Assembly: GCA_016711105.1 (NCBI GenBank)
Contig: JADJTO010000018.1
Location: 1 to 45,360, forward strand
Direction of reading: 5' to 3'
Source: Micropruina sp.
Lineage (GTDB): Bacteria; Actinomycetota; Actinomycetes; Propionibacteriales; Propionibacteriaceae
Length of the DNA stretch: 45,360 nt
The notes under the pieces were generated by a model, which was not told the DNA's origin, made no database searches, and saw nothing but the letters and a program-made list of their open reading frames with translations. Shown here in pieces: positions 37,908-45,159 of the stretch. The position numbers and the translations under genes are program-made. Numbering within the stretch: position 1 is the stretch's first letter; each line of letters begins with the position of its first letter.

Positions 37908-38341
37908 TGCGACCAAGAGTTGCCTGGGTCCTCGGCCTGGCGCTGATGGCGTCCCTGCTCGGCGGCGCTTTCGTTGGAGATCAGATGTTCGACCTGTTCG
38001 GTAACCGCGCCCGAGCGTGTGAGCGCGTCCTGGTCGACACCGCCCAGGGGGTGCCGGGCGTGCTGTCGGCCGAGGCGGACTGCAGCCTGCAGTTCGGCGG
38101 CGGCTGGCAACGTCAACGCGTCCGGCTCGCCGCGGCGACCCAGGAGGAGGCCTACCCGATCGTTGAGCTCGTGCTGCGGGCCTTCGCCGCCAACGGTGGG
38201 ATTCAAGACTCGTGGCGCACCCCACAAGTCTTCGAGTTGACCACCGGGGAGACCGTGAAGAGTCTGGAGTCGATGGGCTTCAATGGCACACCTCAGGTCA
38301 GGGAAGTCCGCTCCCACTATGGAATTCAACCGGTGCGCTGA
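37907..38341 (+). CDS. small membrane-anchored or secreted protein, possible partner of the lipase
   Basis: 144 residues. The N-terminus RPRVAWVLGLALMASLLGGA is a signal peptide or single anchor without a lipobox Cys in the right place. The rest (about 110 residues, with Cys in RACERV and ADCSLQ) is an extracytoplasmic domain I do not recognise; beta strands and a helix (EEAYPIVELVLRAFAANGG) are suggested. It starts one base inside the lipase stop (TAATG) behind GGGAGGAG, so synthesis is coupled to the hydrolase. Tight coupling with an anchored exported domain is what an immunity protein or chaperone would show, but no homology supports either. Confidence 0.65.
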   Translation: MRPRVAWVLGLALMASLLGGAFVGDQMFDLFGNRARACERVLVDTAQGVPGVLSAEADCSLQFGGGWQRQRVRLAAATQEEAYPIVELVLRAFAANGGIQDSWRTPQVFELTTGETVKSLESMGFNGTPQVREVRSHYGIQPVR

Positions 38342-38355
38342 CAGGAGTCTGAGTA

Positions 38356-39012
38356 ATGGCACGAGCAATGCGTCTTGACGCAGAGCAATGGGCAAGCGTC
38401 GTCGCCCGCGCCCAAGCGGCGGCGATCGGCGATGCGGAGAAGGCGGGCGAGCCGGATTCCCTGGTCGCCGCCGTCGCGCAGCACCTCGTGGCACCCGTCC
38501 GCGCCTCGTTGGTCGCGACCGCCGGGCGACTAGGCACGATGACCCGGCTCACGCTGGTCGACGACCGGGCGCTGCTGGTCACCCAACCGATGGCTGAGCA
38601 GGCCGGGGAGACCCGCGTCGACGGCGAGGTGCAGTTGGTGTTCGCCAAACCCGACGAGATCTGGACGGCGATCGCCTCGGCCCTGCCGCCGCTGGCTGCG
38701 CTGCGGGCTCCGGCTGCCGCTGCGGCTCCGGCTGAGGCTGTGGCTCTGGCCGCTGATCAGGTCGCGGCGCTGTTGGAGCGGGAGCAGGCCAACGTCCAAG
38801 TACGGGTGGAGGCGTGGCGTGAGGCGACCCAGCCCGCGGTGGTCTGGGGCCGTCTGTGGTCGGTGGTGGATGATCGCCTGCTCGACGTCCGGACGTCCGA
38901 GGGTGCGTTGAAGGTCACAGAGCGTCCGTTCGGCTCGGTGGCCGCGGAGCTGCAGTGGGCGTTGGTCGGCGCGGTGGAGGCGACCACGGCTCCCTCGTCG
39001 CACGATGGGTAA
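38356..39012 (+). CDS. uncharacterised T7SS-linked protein, EspG-like candidate
   Basis: 218 residues, no signal or membrane segment. Two halves look similar: RLGTMTRLTLVDDRALLVT followed by an acidic strand and DEIWTAIASALPPL, and later WGRLWSVVDDRLLDVRT followed by a strand and AAELQWALVGAV. An Ala-rich helical linker lies between. EspG chaperones of mycobacterial ESX systems are built from two quasi-symmetric subdomains and are encoded near their substrates, so this is a structural analogy worth testing, not an assignment. The ATG follows AGGAG. The 3' end overlaps the next FHA gene by 8 bases. Confidence 0.55.
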   Translation: MARAMRLDAEQWASVVARAQAAAIGDAEKAGEPDSLVAAVAQHLVAPVRASLVATAGRLGTMTRLTLVDDRALLVTQPMAEQAGETRVDGEVQLVFAKPDEIWTAIASALPPLAALRAPAAAAAPAEAVALAADQVAALLEREQANVQVRVEAWREATQPAVVWGRLWSVVDDRLLDVRTSEGALKVTERPFGSVAAELQWALVGAVEATTAPSSHDG

Positions 39013-40075
39013 GGCGCACAAGTTCGCCTGGAACGGGATCGACGTCGAGACGACGTTGACGTTCGAGCAGTTGGCCAACCTGGCCCAGCGGTCGGCGTCC
39101 GAATGCACCGGCGATGCCGGCCGAGGCAAGCAGCGGATCACCTCGACCACCACCTCGGATCGCCGGATCGAGTTCCGGATCAGCGACTTCCTGATCTCGT
39201 ACAAGAAGTTTCTGATCTTCCATCTGGACGTGGAGGTTCGCGCCGGCCGCACCTGGCTGTCCAGCCGGATCGACTGGTACGACACCACCCGCCGAACGGT
39301 CGCCGGCTTCATTCGGGTGGGGTCGCCGTCGATGATCGCCCACCACACCTATCTGCAGTTCGTGCACGATCTGGCCCGGCAGGTCCGAGCTGCCGACCCG
39401 CAGGCTCGGGTGACGATCCGCGAAGGGGCTGAGGGTGCTGCCGGACCGGCTGCGCCGGCGTCCGATCCGCCCGGGGAACGGCGCTCCCCCGTGTCGTTCT
39501 CTCCCGGTGCCCAACCGGAGCCGGTCGAGGTGATGCCGTCGGTGGCGCTCGGTCCCGTCGTGAGTGCCGCTCCGGACGACTCCCCGCTGGTGACCAGCGT
39601 CCCGGGGATGCCACAGCGGGAGACCCGCTCCGCACCGGTCGCTGAGCTGAGCCTCGCCGACGAGCTGCTGGGGAACGAACTGCTCGGAGACGATGCGCTG
39701 CTCCACACCCGGTTTGCCGGGGATACCCCGTCAGCGCCCGGGTGGATGGTCCGGTTCCCCGACGGAGCGCAGCAGCCCCTGGCTCCGGTGACGGTCTGGG
39801 GGCGTAACCCGACCGCACCCCCGGCGACGAACGCTGTTCCCGTGGCGGTCGAGGATCCCTATCGCTCGATGTCGAAGACCCATGCCCTGCTCGAGCTGCG
39901 TGACGGCGTGCCGCAGGTGACCGACCTGCACTCCACCAACGGGACGACGGTGACCGACGACCGGGGCGCGCTGCGCGGCTGTGAGCCCGGCTCGCCCGTG
40001 TCGTTGGGTGACGGTTGGGTGGTCGGACTGGGCAGTTACCGGATCACGGTGCTCACAACGACGGCTCCGCAGTGA
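39005..40075 (+). CDS. FHA-domain protein, last gene of the T7SS/PFNA-like locus
   Basis: 356 residues. Residues 1-140 form a compact domain of unknown family (ISDFLISYKKFLIFHLDVEV, then AHHTYLQFVHDLARQVRAAD). A Pro/Ala/Glu-rich linker of about 120 residues follows. The C-terminal FHA domain has VTVWGRNP, SMSKTHALLEL and DLHSTNGTTV, keeping the Ser/Thr-His and Asn contacts, though with an insert between the first two motifs. It would read phosphothreonine marks placed by the locus kinase. No membrane segment. It starts inside the previous gene, so it is translationally coupled. Confidence 0.85.
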   Translation: MGKAHKFAWNGIDVETTLTFEQLANLAQRSASECTGDAGRGKQRITSTTTSDRRIEFRISDFLISYKKFLIFHLDVEVRAGRTWLSSRIDWYDTTRRTVAGFIRVGSPSMIAHHTYLQFVHDLARQVRAADPQARVTIREGAEGAAGPAAPASDPPGERRSPVSFSPGAQPEPVEVMPSVALGPVVSAAPDDSPLVTSVPGMPQRETRSAPVAELSLADELLGNELLGDDALLHTRFAGDTPSAPGWMVRFPDGAQQPLAPVTVWGRNPTAPPATNAVPVAVEDPYRSMSKTHALLELRDGVPQVTDLHSTNGTTVTDDRGALRGCEPGSPVSLGDGWVVGLGSYRITVLTTTAPQ

Positions 40076-40189
40076 TAACGAGACTGGCCTCCGGGGCCGC
40101 GCCGTCAGCGGCGCGCCAGGCTCGCCCAGGTCCGCCGGTTCCACGGGGCCTCGGTCGCAACCGAGCACCCGCGGGGCAGCTCGCGTCGA

Positions 40190-40270
40190 CCGCGAAAGTA
40201 CGATTCGTCCTCCGCGAAAGTACGATAAAGTTTCCGCGAAAGTACGGATTTCGCTCCGCGAAAGTACGAT
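40190..40270. repeat. four 22-bp-phased direct repeats before the DUF4143 ATPase
   Basis: CCGCGAAAGTACGAT occurs at 40190, 40212, 40234 (with one extra G) and 40256, exactly 22 bases apart, ending 20 bases before the ATPase ATG. The 7-base spacers are not conserved. A period of two helical turns puts all copies on the same face of the DNA, as in operators bound cooperatively by a regulator. No -35/-10 pair is obvious within, and GTACGAT may overlap the -10. Confidence 0.8.
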
Positions 40271-40289
40271 CAGCGACTAGCATCGGCCC

Positions 40290-41558
40290 ATGATCGGTCT
40301 CCTTCCCCGCAGGGCCGCGGCGGTCGGCCGGGAGCTTCTCTCGGCATTCCCTGCGGTGGTCATCCAGGGTGCTCGCCAAGTGGGCAAGAGCACGCTCGCC
40401 CGGCAGCTTGTCGAGGAGCGCACCGCCGTCATGGTCACCCTCGATGACCGGCGCACCCGTGAGGCGGCCGCTGCGGACGAGATCGCCTTCGTCGAGCAGT
40501 GCCCCGATGGCGTGCTCGTCATCGATGAAGTCCAACGGGAACCGGAACTCCTGCTTGCGATCAAAGCCAGCATCGACCGGGACCGGCGGCCAGGCCGATT
40601 CCTGCTCACCGGATCAGCCGACCTGCTGACCGTGAAGGGGCGTACCGACAGCCTCGCCGGACGTGCGGCCACCCTGCGCCTGCGGGCCCTGAGCCAGGGT
40701 GAATTGGGCGGCCACCCGGAGGACTTCATTCACTCTTTGCTGACCGGGTCGGCGACACCACACTTCTCCACCCACTGGACCCGTTCGGACTATGTCGCCG
40801 CACTAACCCATGGCGGTTACCCCGACGTCCGCGGACTCAGCCCACGTCTGCGCAACGCATGGCTCGACAGCTACCTCGAGCGCGTCCTGGAACGCGACGC
40901 CACGCTGTTACCGTCCGGCGGCCATTCGCGACGGTTGCGTTCCGTCCTGTCCCTCCTGGCGGCAAACCAGGCCGGAGAACTGGTCAAGGCCCGAATCGCT
41001 GAAGGCGCCGACATCCCCCGCAACACCCTCACCGCCTACCTTGACGTTCTTCGTTCCGTCTACCTGGTCGACGAGCTCCCTCCATGGACGGCAAATCTGA
41101 CCAAACGTGAAGTCGGGCGACCGAAGGCGTTCGTTGGTGACTCGGCGCTCGCTCTTCGGCTCAACCGACAGACCGAACATCAACTCCTGCCACTTACCTC
41201 CGACGTCATCGGTGGCCCCTTCGAGGCGTTCGTCGCCAGTGAGTTGCTGAAACAGAAGTCGTGGAGCGAACAGGACTACCAGCTGTTCCACTTCCGTGAC
41301 CGCGACGGCCTGGAAGTCGACCTTGTCCTCGAACTAGATGACGGACGGATCATCGCCATCGAGGTCAAAGCCTCGTCGTCCTATCGATCAGAACACTTCG
41401 CAGGGCTGCGTTATCTGCGAGACAAACTCGGAGATCGCTTCTTGGCCGGGGTCGTCCTGGGGATGTCCGGCACCGGCTACCAATACGCAGGCCGGCTCTT
41501 CGGCCTTCCCGCCGCTGCACTGTGGCTGGCCCGATCCACTCGAGCTTCAGGCGAGTGA
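40290..41558 (+). CDS. AAA_14/DUF4143 ATPase
   Basis: 422 residues. The N-terminal AAA domain has Walker A GARQVGKSTLARQLV and Walker B VLVIDEVQREPELLLAIK, with the sensor FLLTGSADLL. The middle has the helical and winged region LVKARIAEGADIPRNTLTAY. The C-terminal DUF4143 domain has EVDLVLELDDGRIIAIEVKA, which resembles a PD-(D/E)XK nuclease core. Length is typical (about 400-430). Genes of this family are widespread in mobile or accessory regions and are suspected in toxin-antitoxin or defence roles, but the function is not known. The upstream phased repeats suggest dedicated control. It converges with a decayed paralogue. Confidence 0.9.
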   Translation: MIGLLPRRAAAVGRELLSAFPAVVIQGARQVGKSTLARQLVEERTAVMVTLDDRRTREAAAADEIAFVEQCPDGVLVIDEVQREPELLLAIKASIDRDRRPGRFLLTGSADLLTVKGRTDSLAGRAATLRLRALSQGELGGHPEDFIHSLLTGSATPHFSTHWTRSDYVAALTHGGYPDVRGLSPRLRNAWLDSYLERVLERDATLLPSGGHSRRLRSVLSLLAANQAGELVKARIAEGADIPRNTLTAYLDVLRSVYLVDELPPWTANLTKREVGRPKAFVGDSALALRLNRQTEHQLLPLTSDVIGGPFEAFVASELLKQKSWSEQDYQLFHFRDRDGLEVDLVLELDDGRIIAIEVKASSSYRSEHFAGLRYLRDKLGDRFLAGVVLGMSGTGYQYAGRLFGLPAAALWLARSTRASGE

Positions 41559-41576
41559 GAGCGGAGTGCCACCGGC

Positions 41577-42060
41577 TCAGGGCCCGAGCAGGCCAACGGA
41601 ACGACGGCCACACCATCTGGCCTGCGGTAGGCGTACGGGCCGGTGTTGATCACGACTCGGTTCACGAGGCGGTCTCCGAGCTGGTCGTGCAGCCAGTTCA
41701 GATGGCGCACGTCCGATTGCCCGATCGTGTCGGACAGTTTGACCTCGATCGCCACCACAGAGCGATCCGCCCCCTCCACGATCAGGTCCACCTCGTGCTC
41801 GGTGTTCTTCGTTCGTAAGTGGCCCACTCTGGCGTCCGCCGCCCACGCGTAGGTCCGCACCGACTGAACGGTGAGAGATTCAAACAGGGGCCCCGAGCCA
41901 GGTGCCCGTTGCGGACGCTAGTCGGGTCCCCTCCCCACGCAGGAGTCCCGCCGGAGGGGAACGGAGGAATCCACGCGTCCAGCGGATCAAGGACGAACAA
42001 TCGCTGCAGAAACTCGCGGTGGAGGTTGGCGGTCTGCCGAGCAGGCTTTGTCGCTTTCAC
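41577..42060 (-). pseudogene. C-terminal remnant of a second AAA_14/DUF4143 gene
   Basis: Minus-strand fragments in three frames match the C-terminal DUF4143 region: FLQRLFVLDPLDAWIPPF, then GPLFESLTVQSVRTYAW, then VGHLRTKNTEHEVDLIVEGA and SVVAIEVKLSD. The end restores to VAVVPLALLGP at TGA 41579-41577 if one lost C is replaced. The whole ATPase domain is missing and the part between the first two blocks is shortened, so this is a true relic. Its motifs are a different subfamily from the convergent intact copy. The remnant stops about 60 bases from the hairpin repeat at 42121. Confidence 0.78.
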
Positions 42061-42120
42061 CCGGAGGTGTGATGTTCTCCCGGACAATCGCCGGCAACAC
42101 CATCGGACGTCGTGCGCGAA

Positions 42121-42168
42121 TAACGTGAGGGGTTGACTACCGACTACGGTCGTCAACCCCTCACGTTA
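42121..42168. repeat. long perfect hairpin, member 3 of the dispersed family
   Basis: A perfect 17-base stem (42121-42137 with 42152-42168), a T/C mismatch, then ACCG/CGGT around the loop ACTA. The arm core GTGAGGGGTT is identical to that of the hairpin at 9068-9119, 33 kb away. Between it and the cupin gene there is only a doubtful 36-codon ORF (ATG 42219). The surrounding 42061-42331 stretch holds no other recognisable feature. Confidence 0.72.
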
Positions 42169-42331
42169 ACGCTCAGTTCCGGGCCACCGTCCGCTCAACC
42201 GTGTGCTCTGCTGCTGTCATGATCAAGACGATGGCTGACAGCACGGACTGCGCCGAAGCGTCCAAGCCGAGCGGTATGGCCAGGATTTTTCGGCGCTCCG
42301 CCCTGGGACGCCAGAGAGGGAAGGATTGAGC

Positions 42332-42682
42332 ATGGCTCAGAAGTCCCGCGTTGACGAGTCGGTCGCTGCCCTTGGGCTGCTCGCCGCTCTGCCTGTCCAA
42401 CTCGAGGCAACCACCTCGCGGGTGGTGGTCAACAACCCCCTGCTGCGGGTCGTGTACTTCGCCTTCGACACCGGCGAACTCCTCACCGACCACAGCTCAC
42501 CCCGGGCCGTCGTGGTCCACCTGCTCGCTGGCGCGATCCGGTTCACGGTCGATGGAACGGAACACGTGCTGACCCCCGGCGACGTCCTGTACCTGGCGCC
42601 CGGCGCACGGCATGCCCTGGTAGCGGACGCACCCAGCCACCTGAGCCTGGTGATGGTCGACACTGAGCCGGCCACTGAGTAA
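42332..42682 (+). CDS. cupin-domain protein
   Basis: A small single-domain cupin of 116 residues. The barrel motifs are VVVHLLAGAIRFTVDGTEH and LTPGDVLYLAPGARHALVA. They keep one or two metal-type His residues, but the first motif lacks the usual HxH pair, so metal binding is doubtful. Such proteins are small-molecule binding or regulatory domains. ATG 42332 has GGGAAGGA at good spacing; the TTG at 42326 is less likely. No operon partner is apparent. Confidence 0.8.
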   Translation: MAQKSRVDESVAALGLLAALPVQLEATTSRVVVNNPLLRVVYFAFDTGELLTDHSSPRAVVVHLLAGAIRFTVDGTEHVLTPGDVLYLAPGARHALVADAPSHLSLVMVDTEPATE

Positions 42683-42832
42683 TCCCCGGTTCTCGTTAGT
42701 AGGCCTCGTCCTCGCCGTGAGAAACGGCGCAAGAATTTTCGTACGCAATTGTGGTATCTGCCGCGGGGACGGCCCGACTCTTACCCTCAAAGTGAACCGC
42801 CGGGGGGCACAGAATCAGGTTGGGAGACCGGT

Positions 42833-44461
42833 ATGTCTATCGCGGACAATGCAGCGTTCTATAAGAAGGTGGCGCAACAGCTGACCATCTGGGGGTGGGA
42901 AGACTTCATCAACTTCTGGCCAGGGTGGGCCACCCGCACCAACACCGGCACGATCCTGATGCCGCAGGGGGTCACGGTGCATCACACCGGCGATGTCGTG
43001 ACAGAAACGAGCTACCTGGTCAATCCGACGGACCGGCCGCAGTTGAAGGTGCTGGCGAACATCCACATCGACGCCCTTGAGCGGCGGATCCGGTTCATCT
43101 GTGCTGGTGGTGCGAGCCATGGTGGCCAGACGCACAAGCCCTGTTTCGACCGGGTGATCGCCGGCACCGCACCGCTCGATCGCGACCTCGAGCCAGGCCC
43201 TGACGATCCGAACTTCTCGATCAACCGGCGGACGGTCGGGATCGAGGTGGACGGCGCCGGCGGGGCCGATGAGTGGGACGAGTGGACGTATCGGGCCGCG
43301 GTCGCCACCTCGTCCGCGTGCCACGTGGCCGCCGAGTGGCCGTTGGGGGACGCGCCGCGGGTGGGCGCCCACAAGGAGCACACGAAACGGAAGCCGACCG
43401 ATCCGGAGGCGCCGATGGGCCAGTTCCGCAAGGACGTCCTGGACTGCATTGCCAACCCTTGGGCGCCAGGGGTCGGACGGCCCGAGTTCGTCCTGGGTGA
43501 TCGGGTGCTGTCCCGCAACGGCATCGACAGGGGTCCGGATGTGGCAGACCTGATCCGGCTACTGATCGAGCTGGGCTTCGACCTGGTTCCTGACGGCGAG
43601 TTCGGCCCGGCGGTCGAGGCGGCCGTGATCGACTTCCAGGGACGGCACGGGCTGCCGCCGGACGGGTTCGTCCGGCTGGACACCGTGGAGGCGATCAAGC
43701 GAGCGCTCACCCTGCCGGCAACGACGGACACCGAAACACCCGTGGTGCCTCGCGGCCAGCGCGCGGAGGCCCCGGCTGCACCGCGGATCGTGCGAGAGCG
43801 CAAGTTCCGGTTTGGCCAGGCGAACCTGCAGGCGGAGAGGTTCGGCGGCCTCGACGACGCGAGCCCGCGCCGCGGCGAATACCTCAGGGACAGCATGAAG
43901 TGCTCGATCTACGCGCTCTCCGAAGTTTCCATGACGGCCCGGGACGCCATCCGGGCTGTCCTGGGCGCGTCACGCTTCAAGGTGTTCCCGGTGGGCCTCG
44001 TCTGTGTCATGTGGGACTCCACCAAGTGGCAGCATGCGGGCAAGAAGTCTGTGGACTTCGGCACCCCGATTCACGGGGCGGTCCGGGTCAGCTTGGAGGA
44101 CGTCCGGGGCAGCCAGCTGCGGGTGGACGTGATCTCGATGCACGTGCGTCCCAGCGCGATCACCGATCTTGCCGGCAAGCAGGCCGACATCAAGAAGGCG
44201 ATGACGGAGTTGCACCGAGCGGGTGTTCCAACCGTGGTCGCCGGCGACTTCAACACCAATACTGCGTTCGACATCATCGAACCGTTCGGGTTCGCCCGGT
44301 CGACTCGTCGGGTGGACACCGTGAATGACCCGGGCGAGCAACGGCTGGACGCCGTTTTCACCTCCCCGGAGTTGCTGTTCCGCGGCAAAGAACTGCTGGA
44401 CCCGGGCAGCGTGAGCGATCACTTGGCCTGGGTCGTCAGGGGCACGCTGACCCTGGGCTGA
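42833..44461 (+). CDS. amidase / peptidoglycan-binding / DNase I-fold nuclease fusion
   Basis: 542 residues with three domains. Residues about 1-215 are an N-acetylmuramoyl-L-alanine amidase of the PGRP/amidase_2 type: zinc-site VTVHHTGD, VGIEVDG and GAHKEHTKRKPTDP, close to phage endolysins. Residues about 220-295 are a peptidoglycan-binding domain (LLIELGFDLVPDGEFGPAVE, DFQGRHGLPPDGFV). Residues about 325-542 look like an endonuclease/exonuclease/phosphatase domain: VVAGDFNTNT, LDAVFTSPEL and the closing SDHLAWVV (catalytic Asp-His). The early Glu motif is only partly clear (ALSEVS). No signal peptide is present, as in endolysins, and no holin or phage gene is near. The ATG follows GGGAG. 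Confidence 0.82.
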   Translation: MSIADNAAFYKKVAQQLTIWGWEDFINFWPGWATRTNTGTILMPQGVTVHHTGDVVTETSYLVNPTDRPQLKVLANIHIDALERRIRFICAGGASHGGQTHKPCFDRVIAGTAPLDRDLEPGPDDPNFSINRRTVGIEVDGAGGADEWDEWTYRAAVATSSACHVAAEWPLGDAPRVGAHKEHTKRKPTDPEAPMGQFRKDVLDCIANPWAPGVGRPEFVLGDRVLSRNGIDRGPDVADLIRLLIELGFDLVPDGEFGPAVEAAVIDFQGRHGLPPDGFVRLDTVEAIKRALTLPATTDTETPVVPRGQRAEAPAAPRIVRERKFRFGQANLQAERFGGLDDASPRRGEYLRDSMKCSIYALSEVSMTARDAIRAVLGASRFKVFPVGLVCVMWDSTKWQHAGKKSVDFGTPIHGAVRVSLEDVRGSQLRVDVISMHVRPSAITDLAGKQADIKKAMTELHRAGVPTVVAGDFNTNTAFDIIEPFGFARSTRRVDTVNDPGEQRLDAVFTSPELLFRGKELLDPGSVSDHLAWVVRGTLTLG

Positions 44462-44466
44462 CGGCG

Positions 44467-44904
44467 TCACAGGGCGCGGGCCTCCATCAGCTGCTTGAGT
44501 TTGGGGAAATCTCCAGCGAGGGCTCGCTGGCCCGCGCTCTTGGCGAGCGGCGCGAGCACCTTGGCCGCGCCCTTTAGCTCCATTCCGTAGCCGATGGTGA
44601 CCCGCGCGCCCCCATCAGCCTGCTCCACTCGTCTCCAGAAGGTCAGGGGGAGGGGTCCCCTCACGGTCTTCCACGCAGTCACCCGGTTCGGCTCGTACTG
44701 GGTGACCTCGTACTCCGCCTCGAGGCGCCAGAGCAGCAATGGGGCCACCAGAAGATACCTGGCGCCCCACAAGGGCCCCTGGGACGTCTTCCTGCCCTCC
44801 ACCCACTCACGCCGCCACTTCGGGTCGTTCGTCAGATCGGCCAGAACGGCAAAGACCTCCTCGATGGATCTGCTGATCACGATGCTCATCTCGAACCGCG
44901 CCAT
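44467..44904 (-). CDS. SRPBCC-family (START-like) protein
   Basis: 145 residues in the polyketide cyclase/START-like fold, which binds hydrophobic ligands. Typical features are the first strand and helix (FEMSIVISRSIEEVFAVLAD), the WRREW block, a central strand EAEYEVTQYEPNRVTAWKTV, and the long C-terminal helix. I chose ATG 44904 because GAAGGAGATG lies just before it, rather than the longer reading from 44967. The gene converges with the amidase fusion gene (6 bases apart). The ligand is unknown. Confidence 0.82.
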   Translation of the reverse strand: MARFEMSIVISRSIEEVFAVLADLTNDPKWRREWVEGRKTSQGPLWGARYLLVAPLLLWRLEAEYEVTQYEPNRVTAWKTVRGPLPLTFWRRVEQADGGARVTIGYGMELKGAAKVLAPLAKSAGQRALAGDFPKLKQLMEARAL

Positions 44905-45159
44905 CGGCTCATCTCCTTCTCGTTCTCCAGCCGGCTCGTCCACACGCCGATGATGAATCGTCCGCACGAGCCGGCGAGGTCAGAGTGTCACTGCGGTCAC
45001 GGTTCCTATCAGCAATCTTGCCCCGGTTCACGGCTGATCCGAGGAAGATCCCGGAGCAGGAACTGACCTCCCGCGGCCTCTGGAAAGGCGTAGCGTCAGA
45101 GGGAGTCGAAATACCTGAAAGGGAGACGGACATGGTGGTCTGCCGCGCGTGGGTCGGGA

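Noticed and set aside
40190..40270. CRISPR-like array
   Set aside because: Only four 15-base units with 7-base spacers directly before a gene; far too short for CRISPR, and no cas genes are present.
42219..42329. 36-codon ORF starting MIKTMADSTDC before the cupin gene
   Set aside because: No ribosome site, no similarity I recognise, and its end overlaps the cupin ribosome site. A leader peptide cannot be excluded.
42833..44461. Prophage assignment for the amidase fusion
   Set aside because: No holin, terminase, capsid, tail or integrase gene is nearby, and neighbours are ordinary chromosomal-type genes.
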